The notes beneath the pieces were generated by a model. The model was not told the origin of the DNA, searched no databases, and saw nothing but the letters and a program-made list of their open reading frames with translations. The translations under genes and the position numbers were made by a program. This document shows, one piece after another, positions 19,778-27,463 of a stretch of 35,761 nucleotides of DNA. Origin of the DNA: an uncultured Eubacteriales bacterium (GTDB lineage Bacteria; Bacillota; Clostridia; Peptostreptococcales; Anaerovoracaceae); the NCBI GenBank assembly GCA_900320285.1, contig ONRQ01000016.1, forward strand, positions 1 to 35,761, given 5' to 3'. Numbering within the stretch: the first letter of the stretch is position 1; every line of letters starts with the position of its first letter.

Positions 19778-19780
19778 AAG

Positions 19781-19805
19781 AAGAGCTGCCGGAATGGCAG
19801 CTCTT
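19781..19805. terminator. Bidirectional terminator between GH31 and the isomerase-like gene
   Basis: Ten-base-pair stem AAGAGCTGCC (19781-19790) and GGCAGCTCTT (19796-19805) with a 5-nt loop, between converging genes. Flanked by a short T-run on the plus strand and AAAAG (TTTT on the minus strand). Confidence 0.85.
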
Positions 19806-19820
19806 TATATCTGATAAATA

Positions 19821-21164
19821 TTATTGGTAAATGTACGCCTTGAATCCAAACATATTCGCAAGAGCTTTCAGCGTCTCCGCATGATGGCCCTTCATGACGA
19901 CGAAGTGGGGTTCAAAACCGTCAAGCACACTCTTTTCAACGGCTTCGAGCACCGGAGCTTTTGTTTTTATTACTATTGAAGTGCCTGTGAACTGCTTCGG
20001 CCTGTCGAGAGCTTCACCCTCCAGTATGAAGAAGCGGTAAGAGCCATCTGGCTCACGGCCTATGCGGAATATGGTGGCTTCAGGGAAAGCTTCACATCCG
20101 AAGTCCATGGCCGGACCGATCTTCCTGTTTGGATGAACGCCTACCACAGCGCCTGTATCTTTGCGTGCCAGCGTGCATGCGGCTGTGCCGCAGTGCCAGA
20201 ACGTAAGTGTATTTTCCTCTTCGTTGAGGCTTACAGGATCTCCGAAGAATACAGGCGAGGATGACAGCTTCATTCCTGTCCACATGGACAGGGCTCCGTA
20301 CATATCTGCCTCACATGCGGCGGCTGTGCCGTCGTCATTAAGCATCGACAGAACGGCGCAGACAGGGGTGCCGTACTCAGTGAAGTAATCAGGCCAGCAG
20401 CGTGACGCGAGGGCGCCTATCCCGTTATCACGTATGTATTCGCTGTATGCCTTATATAACCTGGCATGATCCAGGATGTTCTTTTCGGGAGTTTTATCAA
20501 GGCCTGCAGTCAGCTCATAGGAACGCTCCAGATATGGCCTGCACTCTTCATCTGAGAAGGACTTAGCGCGTTCTATCATATCGGGAACGGATATAGATAC
20601 TACTTCTGCGCCGAATACTTCCTTCATCTCGTCTTCATGAGCGCGGCCGAAATCGAATCCCTGAGGAGGCTCGCCTACAGTAGCAAGCCTGAGTCCCTGC
20701 ATCTCTTTCTTCAGCTTTGCAGCTTTTACACAGGCTTCTACCTTGCTGATGACTGATTCTTCTTCCGGCGAGCCGAAAACATACTCATAGTCAGTTCTTC
20801 CGGATAAACGCATGGCGTTGGCCGCGCTGTAGGCGCCGGTAAGCGAATTGAGGCGCAGCCTTGTACCGTCGATGACCGGTTCACGGAGAGTCCACAGAAG
20901 GACAGGGCAGTCGAAACGGCTGACTACTTCAGACATATATGCCGCGTTGGCGAAAGTGAGATCCTGGAATACAATGAAATCAGGATCAAGTCCGGCTATG
21001 TATTCCCTCAACGCATCGACAGAGAGCAGCATGTCTTTCGGAACGGCAAACGACGGTTCTGTGGAGTGAAGAAGCTTTATTGATCTTTCAAAAAGATTCC
21101 TTGCGCTTTCGAGATGGAAAGTCGGCACTCCGACCGGTATATAAACAGCTGTGAAATCTTTCAT
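19821..21164 (-). CDS. L-fucose/L-arabinose isomerase-fold protein
   Basis: 447 residues. The likely family metal ligands are E285 in CEADMYGAL, D309 in FFGDPV and H324 in WHCGTAAC, following the Glu-Asp-His arrangement of fucose isomerases. The N-terminal half resembles the substrate-flanking domains (FIVFQDLTFANAAYM, VLLWTLREP). Members interconvert aldoses and ketoses. Some relatives are sulfoquinovose isomerases of sulfosugar pathways, which is of interest because the YihQ-like GH31 converges on this gene. The real sugar is unknown. GGAGGG lies upstream of the ATG (minus strand). There are no sugar kinase or aldolase genes nearby in the window. Confidence 0.82.
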   Translation of the reverse strand: MKDFTAVYIPVGVPTFHLESARNLFERSIKLLHSTEPSFAVPKDMLLSVDALREYIAGLDPDFIVFQDLTFANAAYMSEVVSRFDCPVLLWTLREPVIDGTRLRLNSLTGAYSAANAMRLSGRTDYEYVFGSPEEESVISKVEACVKAAKLKKEMQGLRLATVGEPPQGFDFGRAHEDEMKEVFGAEVVSISVPDMIERAKSFSDEECRPYLERSYELTAGLDKTPEKNILDHARLYKAYSEYIRDNGIGALASRCWPDYFTEYGTPVCAVLSMLNDDGTAAACEADMYGALSMWTGMKLSSSPVFFGDPVSLNEEENTLTFWHCGTAACTLARKDTGAVVGVHPNRKIGPAMDFGCEAFPEATIFRIGREPDGSYRFFILEGEALDRPKQFTGTSIVIKTKAPVLEAVEKSVLDGFEPHFVVMKGHHAETLKALANMFGFKAYIYQ

Positions 21165-21212
21165 TTATTCCCTCCGGTAACAGTTACAGCAAAAGGAATC
21201 GTATAATCAAAA

Positions 21213-21239
21213 AAGCCGGTTGTCAACTGCAACCGGCTT
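21213..21239 (-). terminator. Terminator of birA
   Basis: Ten-base-pair perfect stem AAGCCGGTTG (21213-21222) and CAACCGGCTT (21230-21239), 7-nt loop, followed on the minus strand by a TTTTTT run. It lies after the birA stop and before the isomerase-like gene, so these two minus-strand genes are separate units. Confidence 0.92.
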
Positions 21240-21248
21240 CATTGGTTT

Positions 21249-22223
21249 TTATATCCTTATACTTACTTCACCCGATCTCAGGATCTCAACGCTTCCGTCT
21301 TCGTAGCGGACCTTAAGTCCGAACTCTTCGTCTATTCCCAGAACGTGTGCGGGTATCATTTCTTTATCTTTGTGGACCATTACATCTTTTCCGGTCACCA
21401 TGGAGCGTCTGATATACTCTTCAGAATAAGGGGCTTCCGAAAGATGCTGGTAATATGCCATCATGCGATTAAGTATCTCAGCTGCAAGGCGGTTTTTGAG
21501 ACCTGTTGAAGGTTCATCGAAAACGCTTCCGGCAATATCTGCAATGGCAGAAGGGAAACCTCCGGAAGGCTCATAAGCATTAATGCCTATGCCTACCACA
21601 ACATATTCGAGTTTTCCTGTATGGATGCCATATGATGCTTCAGATAAAATGCCGCAGACCTTTTTGCCATTGATAAATATGTCGTTGACCCATTTGATCT
21701 CCGCCTTTTTACCTGAGATAGTTTCTATGGCTTCGCTAACTGCAGTTGCGGTCATGGTTGTGAAATGCAGTACCTGATTTTCCGTAAGACCTTCAGGCCT
21801 GAACAGAATACTCATATAAATGCCGCTTTCAGCAGGGGAGAAGAAAGCCTTCCCTCTGCGGCCTCTGCCGGCGCTCTGCGAACCTGAGACAGCTACATAA
21901 CCTTCAGGCTCACCGTTTTCGGCTTTTTCGATGCACTTCGTGTTGGTCGAATCAACTCTGACGAATACTTCCGGCCTGAGAGCCTTACAGTTCTCATCAA
22001 GATGACTGCGGATTCCGCGCACAGTCAATACATCTGACTCTTTATCGAGGCAGTAGCCTCTGTTGGTGACAGCACTGATTTCATAACCTTCACTCTGCAG
22101 CTTTTTAACAGCTTTCCATACGGCTGTCCTTGAAATATTCAATTCTTCTGCTATCCGCTCTCCGGATATGAAAAAACCCTTGTTTTTCTCAAACAAAGCA
22201 AGGACTGTGTCCTTTGTACTCAT
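21249..22223 (-). CDS. birA: Biotin-[acetyl-CoA-carboxylase] ligase and biotin repressor BirA
   Basis: 324 residues. It has an N-terminal helix-turn-helix (ISGERIAEELNISRTAVWKAVKKLQSEGYEI at about 17-48, read in parts), then a catalytic biotin ligase domain with the ATP/biotin loop SQSAGRGRRGKAF near residue 117 and KWVNDIF near 176. The C-terminal SH3-like cap is LKVRYEDGSVEIL. Having the HTH makes it a likely repressor as well as the enzyme that biotinylates carboxylases. An AAGGAGAGAGG sequence lies upstream. No biotin synthesis gene is in the window. I found no clear BirA operator in the gap 22224-22412. Confidence 0.94.
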   Translation of the reverse strand: MSTKDTVLALFEKNKGFFISGERIAEELNISRTAVWKAVKKLQSEGYEISAVTNRGYCLDKESDVLTVRGIRSHLDENCKALRPEVFVRVDSTNTKCIEKAENGEPEGYVAVSGSQSAGRGRRGKAFFSPAESGIYMSILFRPEGLTENQVLHFTTMTATAVSEAIETISGKKAEIKWVNDIFINGKKVCGILSEASYGIHTGKLEYVVVGIGINAYEPSGGFPSAIADIAGSVFDEPSTGLKNRLAAEILNRMMAYYQHLSEAPYSEEYIRRSMVTGKDVMVHKDKEMIPAHVLGIDEEFGLKVRYEDGSVEILRSGEVSIRI

Positions 22224-22333
22224 TGCTCCTCTCTCCTTGGATACAGAAACACTTTCCCATTTCTTTATATGAGTTTTATGGTTAGAATTCGTTAATTAAA
22301 GTGTAATACCGCAACAAATCTTTATCAAGATAG

Positions 22334-22362
22334 TTGACAATGTGAACACCATTAAATACAAA
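22334..22362 (+). promoter_or_regulatory. Sigma-A-type promoter of the U32 gene
   Basis: -35 TTGACA (22334-22339), 17-nt spacer, -10 TACAAA (22357-22362). It lies in the 189-bp AT-rich divergent gap between birA and the U32 gene, 50 nt upstream of the chosen start. Confidence 0.75.
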
Positions 22363-22412
22363 TCGTGGACTTCTATGAAATATGTGCTATATTCAAAGGG
22401 GAGGACAGTAAA

Positions 22413-24617
22413 ATGAACAGACCTGAACTATTATCGCCTGTGGGAGGCAAGGCGCATCTGATTGCCGCAGTGAATAACGGCGCCGATGCTGTTTATATGG
22501 GAGGCATGGCATTCAATGCCAGGATTTTCGCCGATAATTTCAGTGATGAGGAGCTTCCTGACGCAATAAACTATGCTCACTCCCACGGAGTAAAAGTATA
22601 TATGACGATCAACACTCTCATAGCGGACAACGAGCTGGCTAGAGCGTTTGACTACTGTAATTACATCTACGGTCTCGGAGTGGATGGAGTCATTGTGCAG
22701 GACATGGGCCTTGCGAGACTTCTGCATAAGTACCTGCCCGATCTCCCGCTTCATCTGTCGACACAGGGCACTCTGTACAATAAAGGAGGTGCTCTTGCCG
22801 CAGCGGAGATGGGATTCAGCAGGGTCGTTCCCGCAAGAGAGCTTTCCCTTAAGGAGATAAAAGAACTTGCGGATTACTGCAGTACCCTCGAACCTAAGGT
22901 GGATGTGGAAGTCTTCGTACACGGAGCTCTCTGTATGTGCTATTCGGGACAGTGCCAGATGAGCAGGGTGCTCGGCGGCGGAAGCGGACGTACAGGAAAC
23001 CGCGGCACATGCGCCCAGCCTTGCAGACAGGCATACAGGGGAGATGACGGTGAAACGTATTATGCTCTGAGCCCTAAGGACCTTTGCCTCATAGAACACA
23101 TACCGGAGCTCGTCATGTCGGGAGCCGCGTCTTTTAAGATAGAAGGCCGTATGAAGACTCCTGAATATGTGGCTGTAGTAACGAGAATATACCGCAAATA
23201 CCTCGATCTGTTCGAAAAGCTGGCTGCGGAGCACGGACCGGAGAAAGCCGCGGAGCTTTACAGTGTGGAAGAGAGCGATATGCTCGATCTCAGACAGATC
23301 TTCAACCGCGGCGATTTTACTGAGGGGTATCTGTTCGGCAATCCGGGAGAGGACCTTCTTTCAGGATCGAGTCCTAAGAATCAGGGCCTCCGTATAGGCC
23401 GCGTTATCGCAGTCATAGACAGTGAAAACAAGGTAAGTGAGAAAGATGAGAAGGCAGCTGCCAGAGGAGCCCTGAGACGGGGCAGGGAGCTCGTATGCAT
23501 AGAGCTCGCGCATTCAGCCGGAGAACAGGGCATAGGCCTTAACAGCGGAGACGGTATCGAGTTCATAAGAGAGGACGCTGATTACCTTGTCAGCTCGCCG
23601 GCAGGCGGAGTCGTCACATATGTGAAGGACATAGGCATGGGATGCATACTCGCCGGAGACTTCGAAAGAGGAGCTTTCACGGGCGACACTGTATGCAAGG
23701 TGACAGACAGGAAACTCCTTGAAGCAGCACTCGATGTACCTGAGAAAAAGCTGCCTGTGACCATGTCGTTCACCGCCCGCGCAGGTCAGTTCCCGGTTCT
23801 GGTGATGACAGATGTCAGGAACGGAAACAGCGTAGAGATAGTATCTGATCACAGGGTTGAGTATGCTGAAAAGGTCCCGACAGACAGGGAGAGAATAGAA
23901 GCCTCTCTCGACAGGCTCGGAGATACCGTTTATACTCCGGGACTTACGGGGATAGACGTACAGACAGATGACGGCATAATGATGCCTCTTTCGGTGGTGA
24001 ACAGAATGAGGCGCGAAGCAGCGGACGAACTCATGAAGAGGCGCAAAGAGCATGTGATCAAAGGCAGAAGGCCAGCTCTCACAAAAGATGAGATCTCCGG
24101 CATAAGGGAGACAGAGGGACTCGGCTCCGGAGCCATAAGCGCAGACGACTGGCAGCGTATGGTCAACAGGAGCGGGATTAGGCCTGTGGCTCTCGAAAGA
24201 TTTATGGAAACAGACGGCAAAGAACTCAGGCCGGGTTCGGTGCCTTACATAATGAATGTATCGAAGGGCAGCCTTGATAGGTTCATTGAGATGCACTTTG
24301 ACGAGATAGCTGAGGCATGCAGGGAAACCGGGATACTTTGCGGCAACGCGGGCTGGATCGCCAGGTTCAGGGACGCCGGAGTCAAGGTCTACGGAGATTA
24401 CGGACTCAATGTGTTCAATGGGCAGGCAAAGCTCGCTTACGAGGAGCTCGGAGCGGAGATCTACATGCCTTCACATGAGACGGGAGTATCCGATGAAAGA
24501 GGCATTCCTCTCATGATCACGGAGCATCCGGTGGACGAGAAGCGGCTGACTGACAGAAAGGGCGGTGCTCACAGGATAGTAAAGGCTCCGTCGGGCGATA
24601 AGACTCTGATTTATTAA
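22413..24617 (+). CDS. U32 peptidase-family protein (RlhA/YdcP-like, with DUF3656 region)
   Basis: 734 residues from ATG 22413. I chose this start because GGGGAGG sits 8 nt before it and the family start MNRPELLSPVGG begins there; an ATG 16 codons earlier is in the promoter leader. Core motifs are NNGADAVYMGG, the signature VFVHGALCMCYSGQC with conserved Cys, and RGTCAQPCRQAYR, a Cys-rich cluster that in related RNA hydroxylases binds iron-sulfur. A DUF3656-like region follows (about residues 350-590), and a final domain ends near DKTLIY. Well-studied relatives hydroxylate 23S rRNA or tRNA; others are called collagenase-like peptidases. I favour RNA hydroxylation from the cysteines. No neighbour gives a clear pathway. 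Confidence 0.85.
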   Translation: MNRPELLSPVGGKAHLIAAVNNGADAVYMGGMAFNARIFADNFSDEELPDAINYAHSHGVKVYMTINTLIADNELARAFDYCNYIYGLGVDGVIVQDMGLARLLHKYLPDLPLHLSTQGTLYNKGGALAAAEMGFSRVVPARELSLKEIKELADYCSTLEPKVDVEVFVHGALCMCYSGQCQMSRVLGGGSGRTGNRGTCAQPCRQAYRGDDGETYYALSPKDLCLIEHIPELVMSGAASFKIEGRMKTPEYVAVVTRIYRKYLDLFEKLAAEHGPEKAAELYSVEESDMLDLRQIFNRGDFTEGYLFGNPGEDLLSGSSPKNQGLRIGRVIAVIDSENKVSEKDEKAAARGALRRGRELVCIELAHSAGEQGIGLNSGDGIEFIREDADYLVSSPAGGVVTYVKDIGMGCILAGDFERGAFTGDTVCKVTDRKLLEAALDVPEKKLPVTMSFTARAGQFPVLVMTDVRNGNSVEIVSDHRVEYAEKVPTDRERIEASLDRLGDTVYTPGLTGIDVQTDDGIMMPLSVVNRMRREAADELMKRRKEHVIKGRRPALTKDEISGIRETEGLGSGAISADDWQRMVNRSGIRPVALERFMETDGKELRPGSVPYIMNVSKGSLDRFIEMHFDEIAEACRETGILCGNAGWIARFRDAGVKVYGDYGLNVFNGQAKLAYEELGAEIYMPSHETGVSDERGIPLMITEHPVDEKRLTDRKGGAHRIVKAPSGDKTLIY

Positions 24618-24621
24618 GAGC

Positions 24622-24659
24622 GCAATTTGTAGATAAAAAAAGGCAATTTGTTGTATAAT
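24622..24659 (+). promoter_or_regulatory. Promoter region of the STAS operon with direct repeat
   Basis: A strong -10 TATAAT at 24654-24659 lacks a good -35 at normal spacing. Upstream, GCAATTTGT occurs at 24622-24630 and again at 24643-24651, offset 21 bp (two helical turns), a layout typical of regulator half-sites. A hairpin (CGGAGAAA/TTTTTCCG) lies further downstream before the ribosome-binding site AAAGGAGG. Confidence 0.5.
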
Positions 24660-24739
24660 ATATTCGGAATAAGTTGTTTTACTGTCGGAGAAAGCTGTTT
24701 TTCCGGCGGTTTACACGGAAAAAAGGAGGAACTGTATAA

Positions 24740-25039
24740 ATGCTTGATATCAAGAAGAAGCAGGAGGGCTCAAGACTTGAGTTTGCTCTCGAAGGCAGAC
24801 TCGACACAATCACAGCTCCGCAGCTTGAAGAAGAAGTAAAGGCATCCATAGATGATATCACAGAACTTGTCTTTGATTTCAGCGGACTGGCTTATGTTTC
24901 GAGCGCCGGCCTTCGTGTGCTTCTGTCAGCTCAGAAGACGATGAACGAGAAGGGCAGCATGGTAGTGAAGAACGTTTCGGATGAGATCCAGGAGATCTTT
25001 GATGTAACCGGTTTTTCAGATATTCTGACTATAGAGTAG
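24740..25039 (+). CDS. STAS-domain anti-sigma factor antagonist
   Basis: 99-residue single STAS domain of the SpoIIAA/RsbV type. It keeps the phospho-switch segment YVSSAGLRVLL, with S55 at the position phosphorylated in SpoIIAA. In partner-switching systems, the unphosphorylated form binds a HATPase-type anti-sigma kinase, releasing its sigma factor or other target. AAAGGAGG precedes ATG 24740. The next gene, 16 nt on, carries its own STAS plus a HATPase domain, so the two proteins are likely interacting partners in one operon. No sigma-factor gene is present nearby, so the output is unknown and could be non-transcriptional. Confidence 0.92.
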   Translation: MLDIKKKQEGSRLEFALEGRLDTITAPQLEEEVKASIDDITELVFDFSGLAYVSSAGLRVLLSAQKTMNEKGSMVVKNVSDEIQEIFDVTGFSDILTIE

Positions 25040-25055
25040 AGGACCTGCACACAAG

Positions 25056-26660
25056 ATGAATACTTCTTGGGACAATGAAAAATTAACGATCGAACTGGAA
25101 GGGCGTATAGATTCCGGCAATGCCGCCGCCATCGAAGGTGAGATCGCCGATGCGATGAAAGATAAGGATCCTTCTGCCATAGTTCTTGATGCAGAGGGTC
25201 TGGATTATATTTCAAGCGCGGGACTGAGAGTCATACTCCGCCTCAGAAAAAAGCATCCGGATCTCAGTATCATAAATGTGAAGTCCGATGTTTTTGAGGT
25301 CTTTGAGATGACCGGATTCACCGAGATGATGAAAGTCGAAAAGGCATACCGCAAGGTGTCCGTTGAAGGATGTGAAGAGATCGGACGCGGAGCCAACGGC
25401 AGCATATTCCGCATCGACAAGGATAATGTCGTTAAGATCTACAACAATCCTGATGCTCTCGGAGAGATCCAGCACGAGCGCGAAGTCGCAAGACTGGCAC
25501 TGATCCTCGGTATACCGACGGCCATCTCTTATGATGTGGTCAAGGTCGGCGACAGCTACGGATCAGTATTTGAGCTGCTTAACGCGAAGTCATTCTCCAG
25601 AATACTCGCAAATGAACCGGATAAACTCGACTGGTGCGTCGACGAGTACGTAGAGATGCTTAAGCGCATACACAGTACTGAGGTGCCTGAAGGCAAGCTC
25701 CCTGACATGAAGGAGACAGTCCTTTCATGGGCAGAATTCATGCAGGATTACCTGCCTGAGAAATCGGGCAAAAAGCTTCTTTCCCTTGTTGAGTCTGTAC
25801 CGCATGATGATCATATGATCCACGGCGACTATCACACAAAGAACCTTGAGCTGCAGGACGATGAGGTGCTGCTTATCGACATGGACACACTGGCTGTCGG
25901 ACATCCTGTTTTCGAGCTCGGTTCAATGTTCAACGCGTACAGAGGCTTTTTTGAACTTGACCACGATGCGATCGAGTCATTCCAGGGGTTCAGCTATGAA
26001 ACAGCAGAGAAGTTCTGGTACAAGACGCTCGCGAAATACCTCGGCACGGATGATGAAAATGTTATCCGGAGCGTAGAGGATAAAGCCCGCATAATCGGCT
26101 ACACAAGACTGATCAGAAGATCCATAAGGCGCGGCGGACTTGAGGATGAAGCCCGTAAGGCAGAAATAGATCACTGGACAAAGGAACTTATCGAGCTTCT
26201 TGATAAGACCGATACGCTCGAGTTTGAAAACGATCTGAAGCCGGAAAAGAAAAACAGGGATCTCGACATAGAGGCTATAGAGGATAACCTGGACACTGTT
26301 ATGGCCTTCGTTGACGAGAATCTTGAGGCTGTAGGCTGCTCCATGAAATCCCAGATGCAGATCGATATAGCAGTCGAGGAGATCTTTGTTAATATATGCA
26401 AATACGCTTATCACCCTGATAAGGGCAGAGCAGTTGTACGCGTTGAAGTACTGGACGATCCGGTGCAGGTAAAGATCACATTCATCGATCACGGCAAGCC
26501 ATATGATCCGCTTCTGAAGGATGACCCTGATGTGACTCTCTCAGCAGATGAGAGACAAATTGGCGGACTTGGTATCTTCATGGTGAAGCAGACTATGGAC
26601 GCTGTCGAATACCAGTACAAGGACGGAAGCAATATTCTTACACTCGTAAAGAATCTTTGA
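25056..26660 (+). CDS. STAS - APH-like kinase - HATPase (RsbW-like) fusion protein
   Basis: 534 residues in three parts. Residues 1-98 are a STAS domain with switch Ser53/Ser54 in YISSAGLRVIL. Residues about 103-385 are an aminoglycoside-phosphotransferase-like kinase (TIGR02172-like) with glycine loop EIGRGANGSIF (109-119), K127, catalytic HGDYHTKN (D258, N263) and metal-binding LIDMD (D275). Residues about 395-534 are a GHKL HATPase like RsbW/SpoIIAB, with N box EEIFVNICKYAY (N446), DHGKPYDP (D479) and GGLGIFMVKQTMD. So one polypeptide holds antagonist, small-molecule-type kinase and anti-sigma kinase modules. Partner of the upstream STAS gene is inferred. All key kinase residues look intact. 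Confidence 0.9.
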   Translation: MNTSWDNEKLTIELEGRIDSGNAAAIEGEIADAMKDKDPSAIVLDAEGLDYISSAGLRVILRLRKKHPDLSIINVKSDVFEVFEMTGFTEMMKVEKAYRKVSVEGCEEIGRGANGSIFRIDKDNVVKIYNNPDALGEIQHEREVARLALILGIPTAISYDVVKVGDSYGSVFELLNAKSFSRILANEPDKLDWCVDEYVEMLKRIHSTEVPEGKLPDMKETVLSWAEFMQDYLPEKSGKKLLSLVESVPHDDHMIHGDYHTKNLELQDDEVLLIDMDTLAVGHPVFELGSMFNAYRGFFELDHDAIESFQGFSYETAEKFWYKTLAKYLGTDDENVIRSVEDKARIIGYTRLIRRSIRRGGLEDEARKAEIDHWTKELIELLDKTDTLEFENDLKPEKKNRDLDIEAIEDNLDTVMAFVDENLEAVGCSMKSQMQIDIAVEEIFVNICKYAYHPDKGRAVVRVEVLDDPVQVKITFIDHGKPYDPLLKDDPDVTLSADERQIGGLGIFMVKQTMDAVEYQYKDGSNILTLVKNL

Positions 26661-26670
26661 TAAGTAACGT

Positions 26671-26698
26671 TTGACGATTTTGATTCAAGCGGTAAGAT
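26671..26698 (+). promoter_or_regulatory. Promoter of the repeat protein gene
   Basis: -35 TTGACG (26671-26676), 16-nt spacer, -10 TAAGAT (26693-26698), followed by an AGGAGGAG ribosome-binding site. Separates the 26726 gene from the upstream STAS pair. Confidence 0.65.
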
Positions 26699-26725
26699 AA
26701 AACAACTTTTACAGGAGGAGATAAG

Positions 26726-27391
26726 ATGGCAGATAAGAAAACAGTCGACAAAGTAAAAGAACTGCTCGGCGGACATGTATATGGACCGCTCAAGGAAGCT
26801 GCTGAAAAGTGGCTTGCAGAGGCAGACGAAAAGTACGGTGACAAGTTCGATGAGTTCAAGGAGAAGAGCAGCGAAACACTGGACAAGCTTGGCGAGATCG
26901 CTGAAAAATATTCTGATAAAACTATCGAAGTCAGTGAAAAGCTTACCAAGGCCGGCGATAAGGTTGCTGAAGGTGCAGAAAAGTTTGCTGAAAAAGCAGC
27001 TCCTGTAGTAGACGGACTCAAAGAAAAAGCAGCACCTAAGATCGAAGAACTCAAAGAGAAGGCAGCACCTAAGATCGACGAGCTCAAGGGCAAGGCAGCT
27101 CCTGTAGTTGACAAGGTCACAGAGAACGAATTCATCAAGCAGCTCAAAGCCGGTATCTCATCACTTGACGAAGTTATCGATACATTCAGCAAGCCTGAGA
27201 TGAAAGAAGCTATGGGCGAAGAGGCAGCTGCACAGATCAAAGCTCACGCTGAAGCTATGAAGGCAGAAGGCAAGAAGTTCTGCGACTGCCCTGCATGCAC
27301 AAAGGCAAGAGAGATCCTTAAGGACCTCGGAGTAGACCTCGAAACGCCGGAAGTAGAAGAAGCAGCAGAAGAGCCGGCTGCTGAAGAATAG
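26726..27391 (+). CDS. Lys/Ala/Glu-rich amphipathic-helix protein with 11-residue repeats
   Basis: 221 residues, highly charged, no signal peptide and no membrane segment. Heptad or 11-mer-type amphipathic helices run through residues 20-125. The most regular part is four 11-residue repeats of the form KAAPxxxxLKE (residues 90-133), visible in DNA as 33-nt units at 26993-27025, 27026-27058, 27059-27091 and 27092-27124. Such 11-mers resemble apolipoprotein, LEA or phasin-like proteins that coat surfaces or bind membranes. The C-terminal part has a FCDCPACTKA motif that might bind a metal or form disulfides, then an acidic Glu/Ala-rich tail. Not a family I recognise. A strong AGGAGGAG lies 7-8 nt before the ATG. 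Position after the STAS operon suggests a stress-related role (inference). Confidence 0.8.
   Translation: MADKKTVDKVKELLGGHVYGPLKEAAEKWLAEADEKYGDKFDEFKEKSSETLDKLGEIAEKYSDKTIEVSEKLTKAGDKVAEGAEKFAEKAAPVVDGLKEKAAPKIEELKEKAAPKIDELKGKAAPVVDKVTENEFIKQLKAGISSLDEVIDTFSKPEMKEAMGEEAAAQIKAHAEAMKAEGKKFCDCPACTKAREILKDLGVDLETPEVEEAAEEPAAEE
26993..27124 (+). repeat. Tandem 33-nt coding repeats
   Basis: Four consecutive 33-nt units encoding KAAPVVDGLKE, KAAPKIEELKE, KAAPKIDELKG and KAAPVVDKVTE. The middle two units are nearly identical. In-frame repeats of this type can expand or shrink by slippage. Confidence 0.85.
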
Positions 27392-27414
27392 TATATTCAT
27401 ATGAATCGAAATGA

Positions 27415-27446
27415 CAGTCGCCGCTCAATGTGGCGGCTGTTTGTTT
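27415..27446 (+). terminator. Terminator after the repeat protein gene
   Basis: Eight-base-pair stem CAGTCGCC (27415-27422) and GGCGGCTG (27432-27439) with one G-T wobble, loop 9 nt, tail TTTGTTT. It overlaps the region where an early in-frame ATG (27401) could start the next gene, which argues for the later start. Confidence 0.75.
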
Positions 27447-27463
27447 CTGACGGAGGAAATACA

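Noticed and set aside
22431..23234. 267-codon minus-strand frame
   Set aside because: It lies wholly within the U32 gene, whose cysteine motifs and start fit the family. The antisense frame shows no domain.
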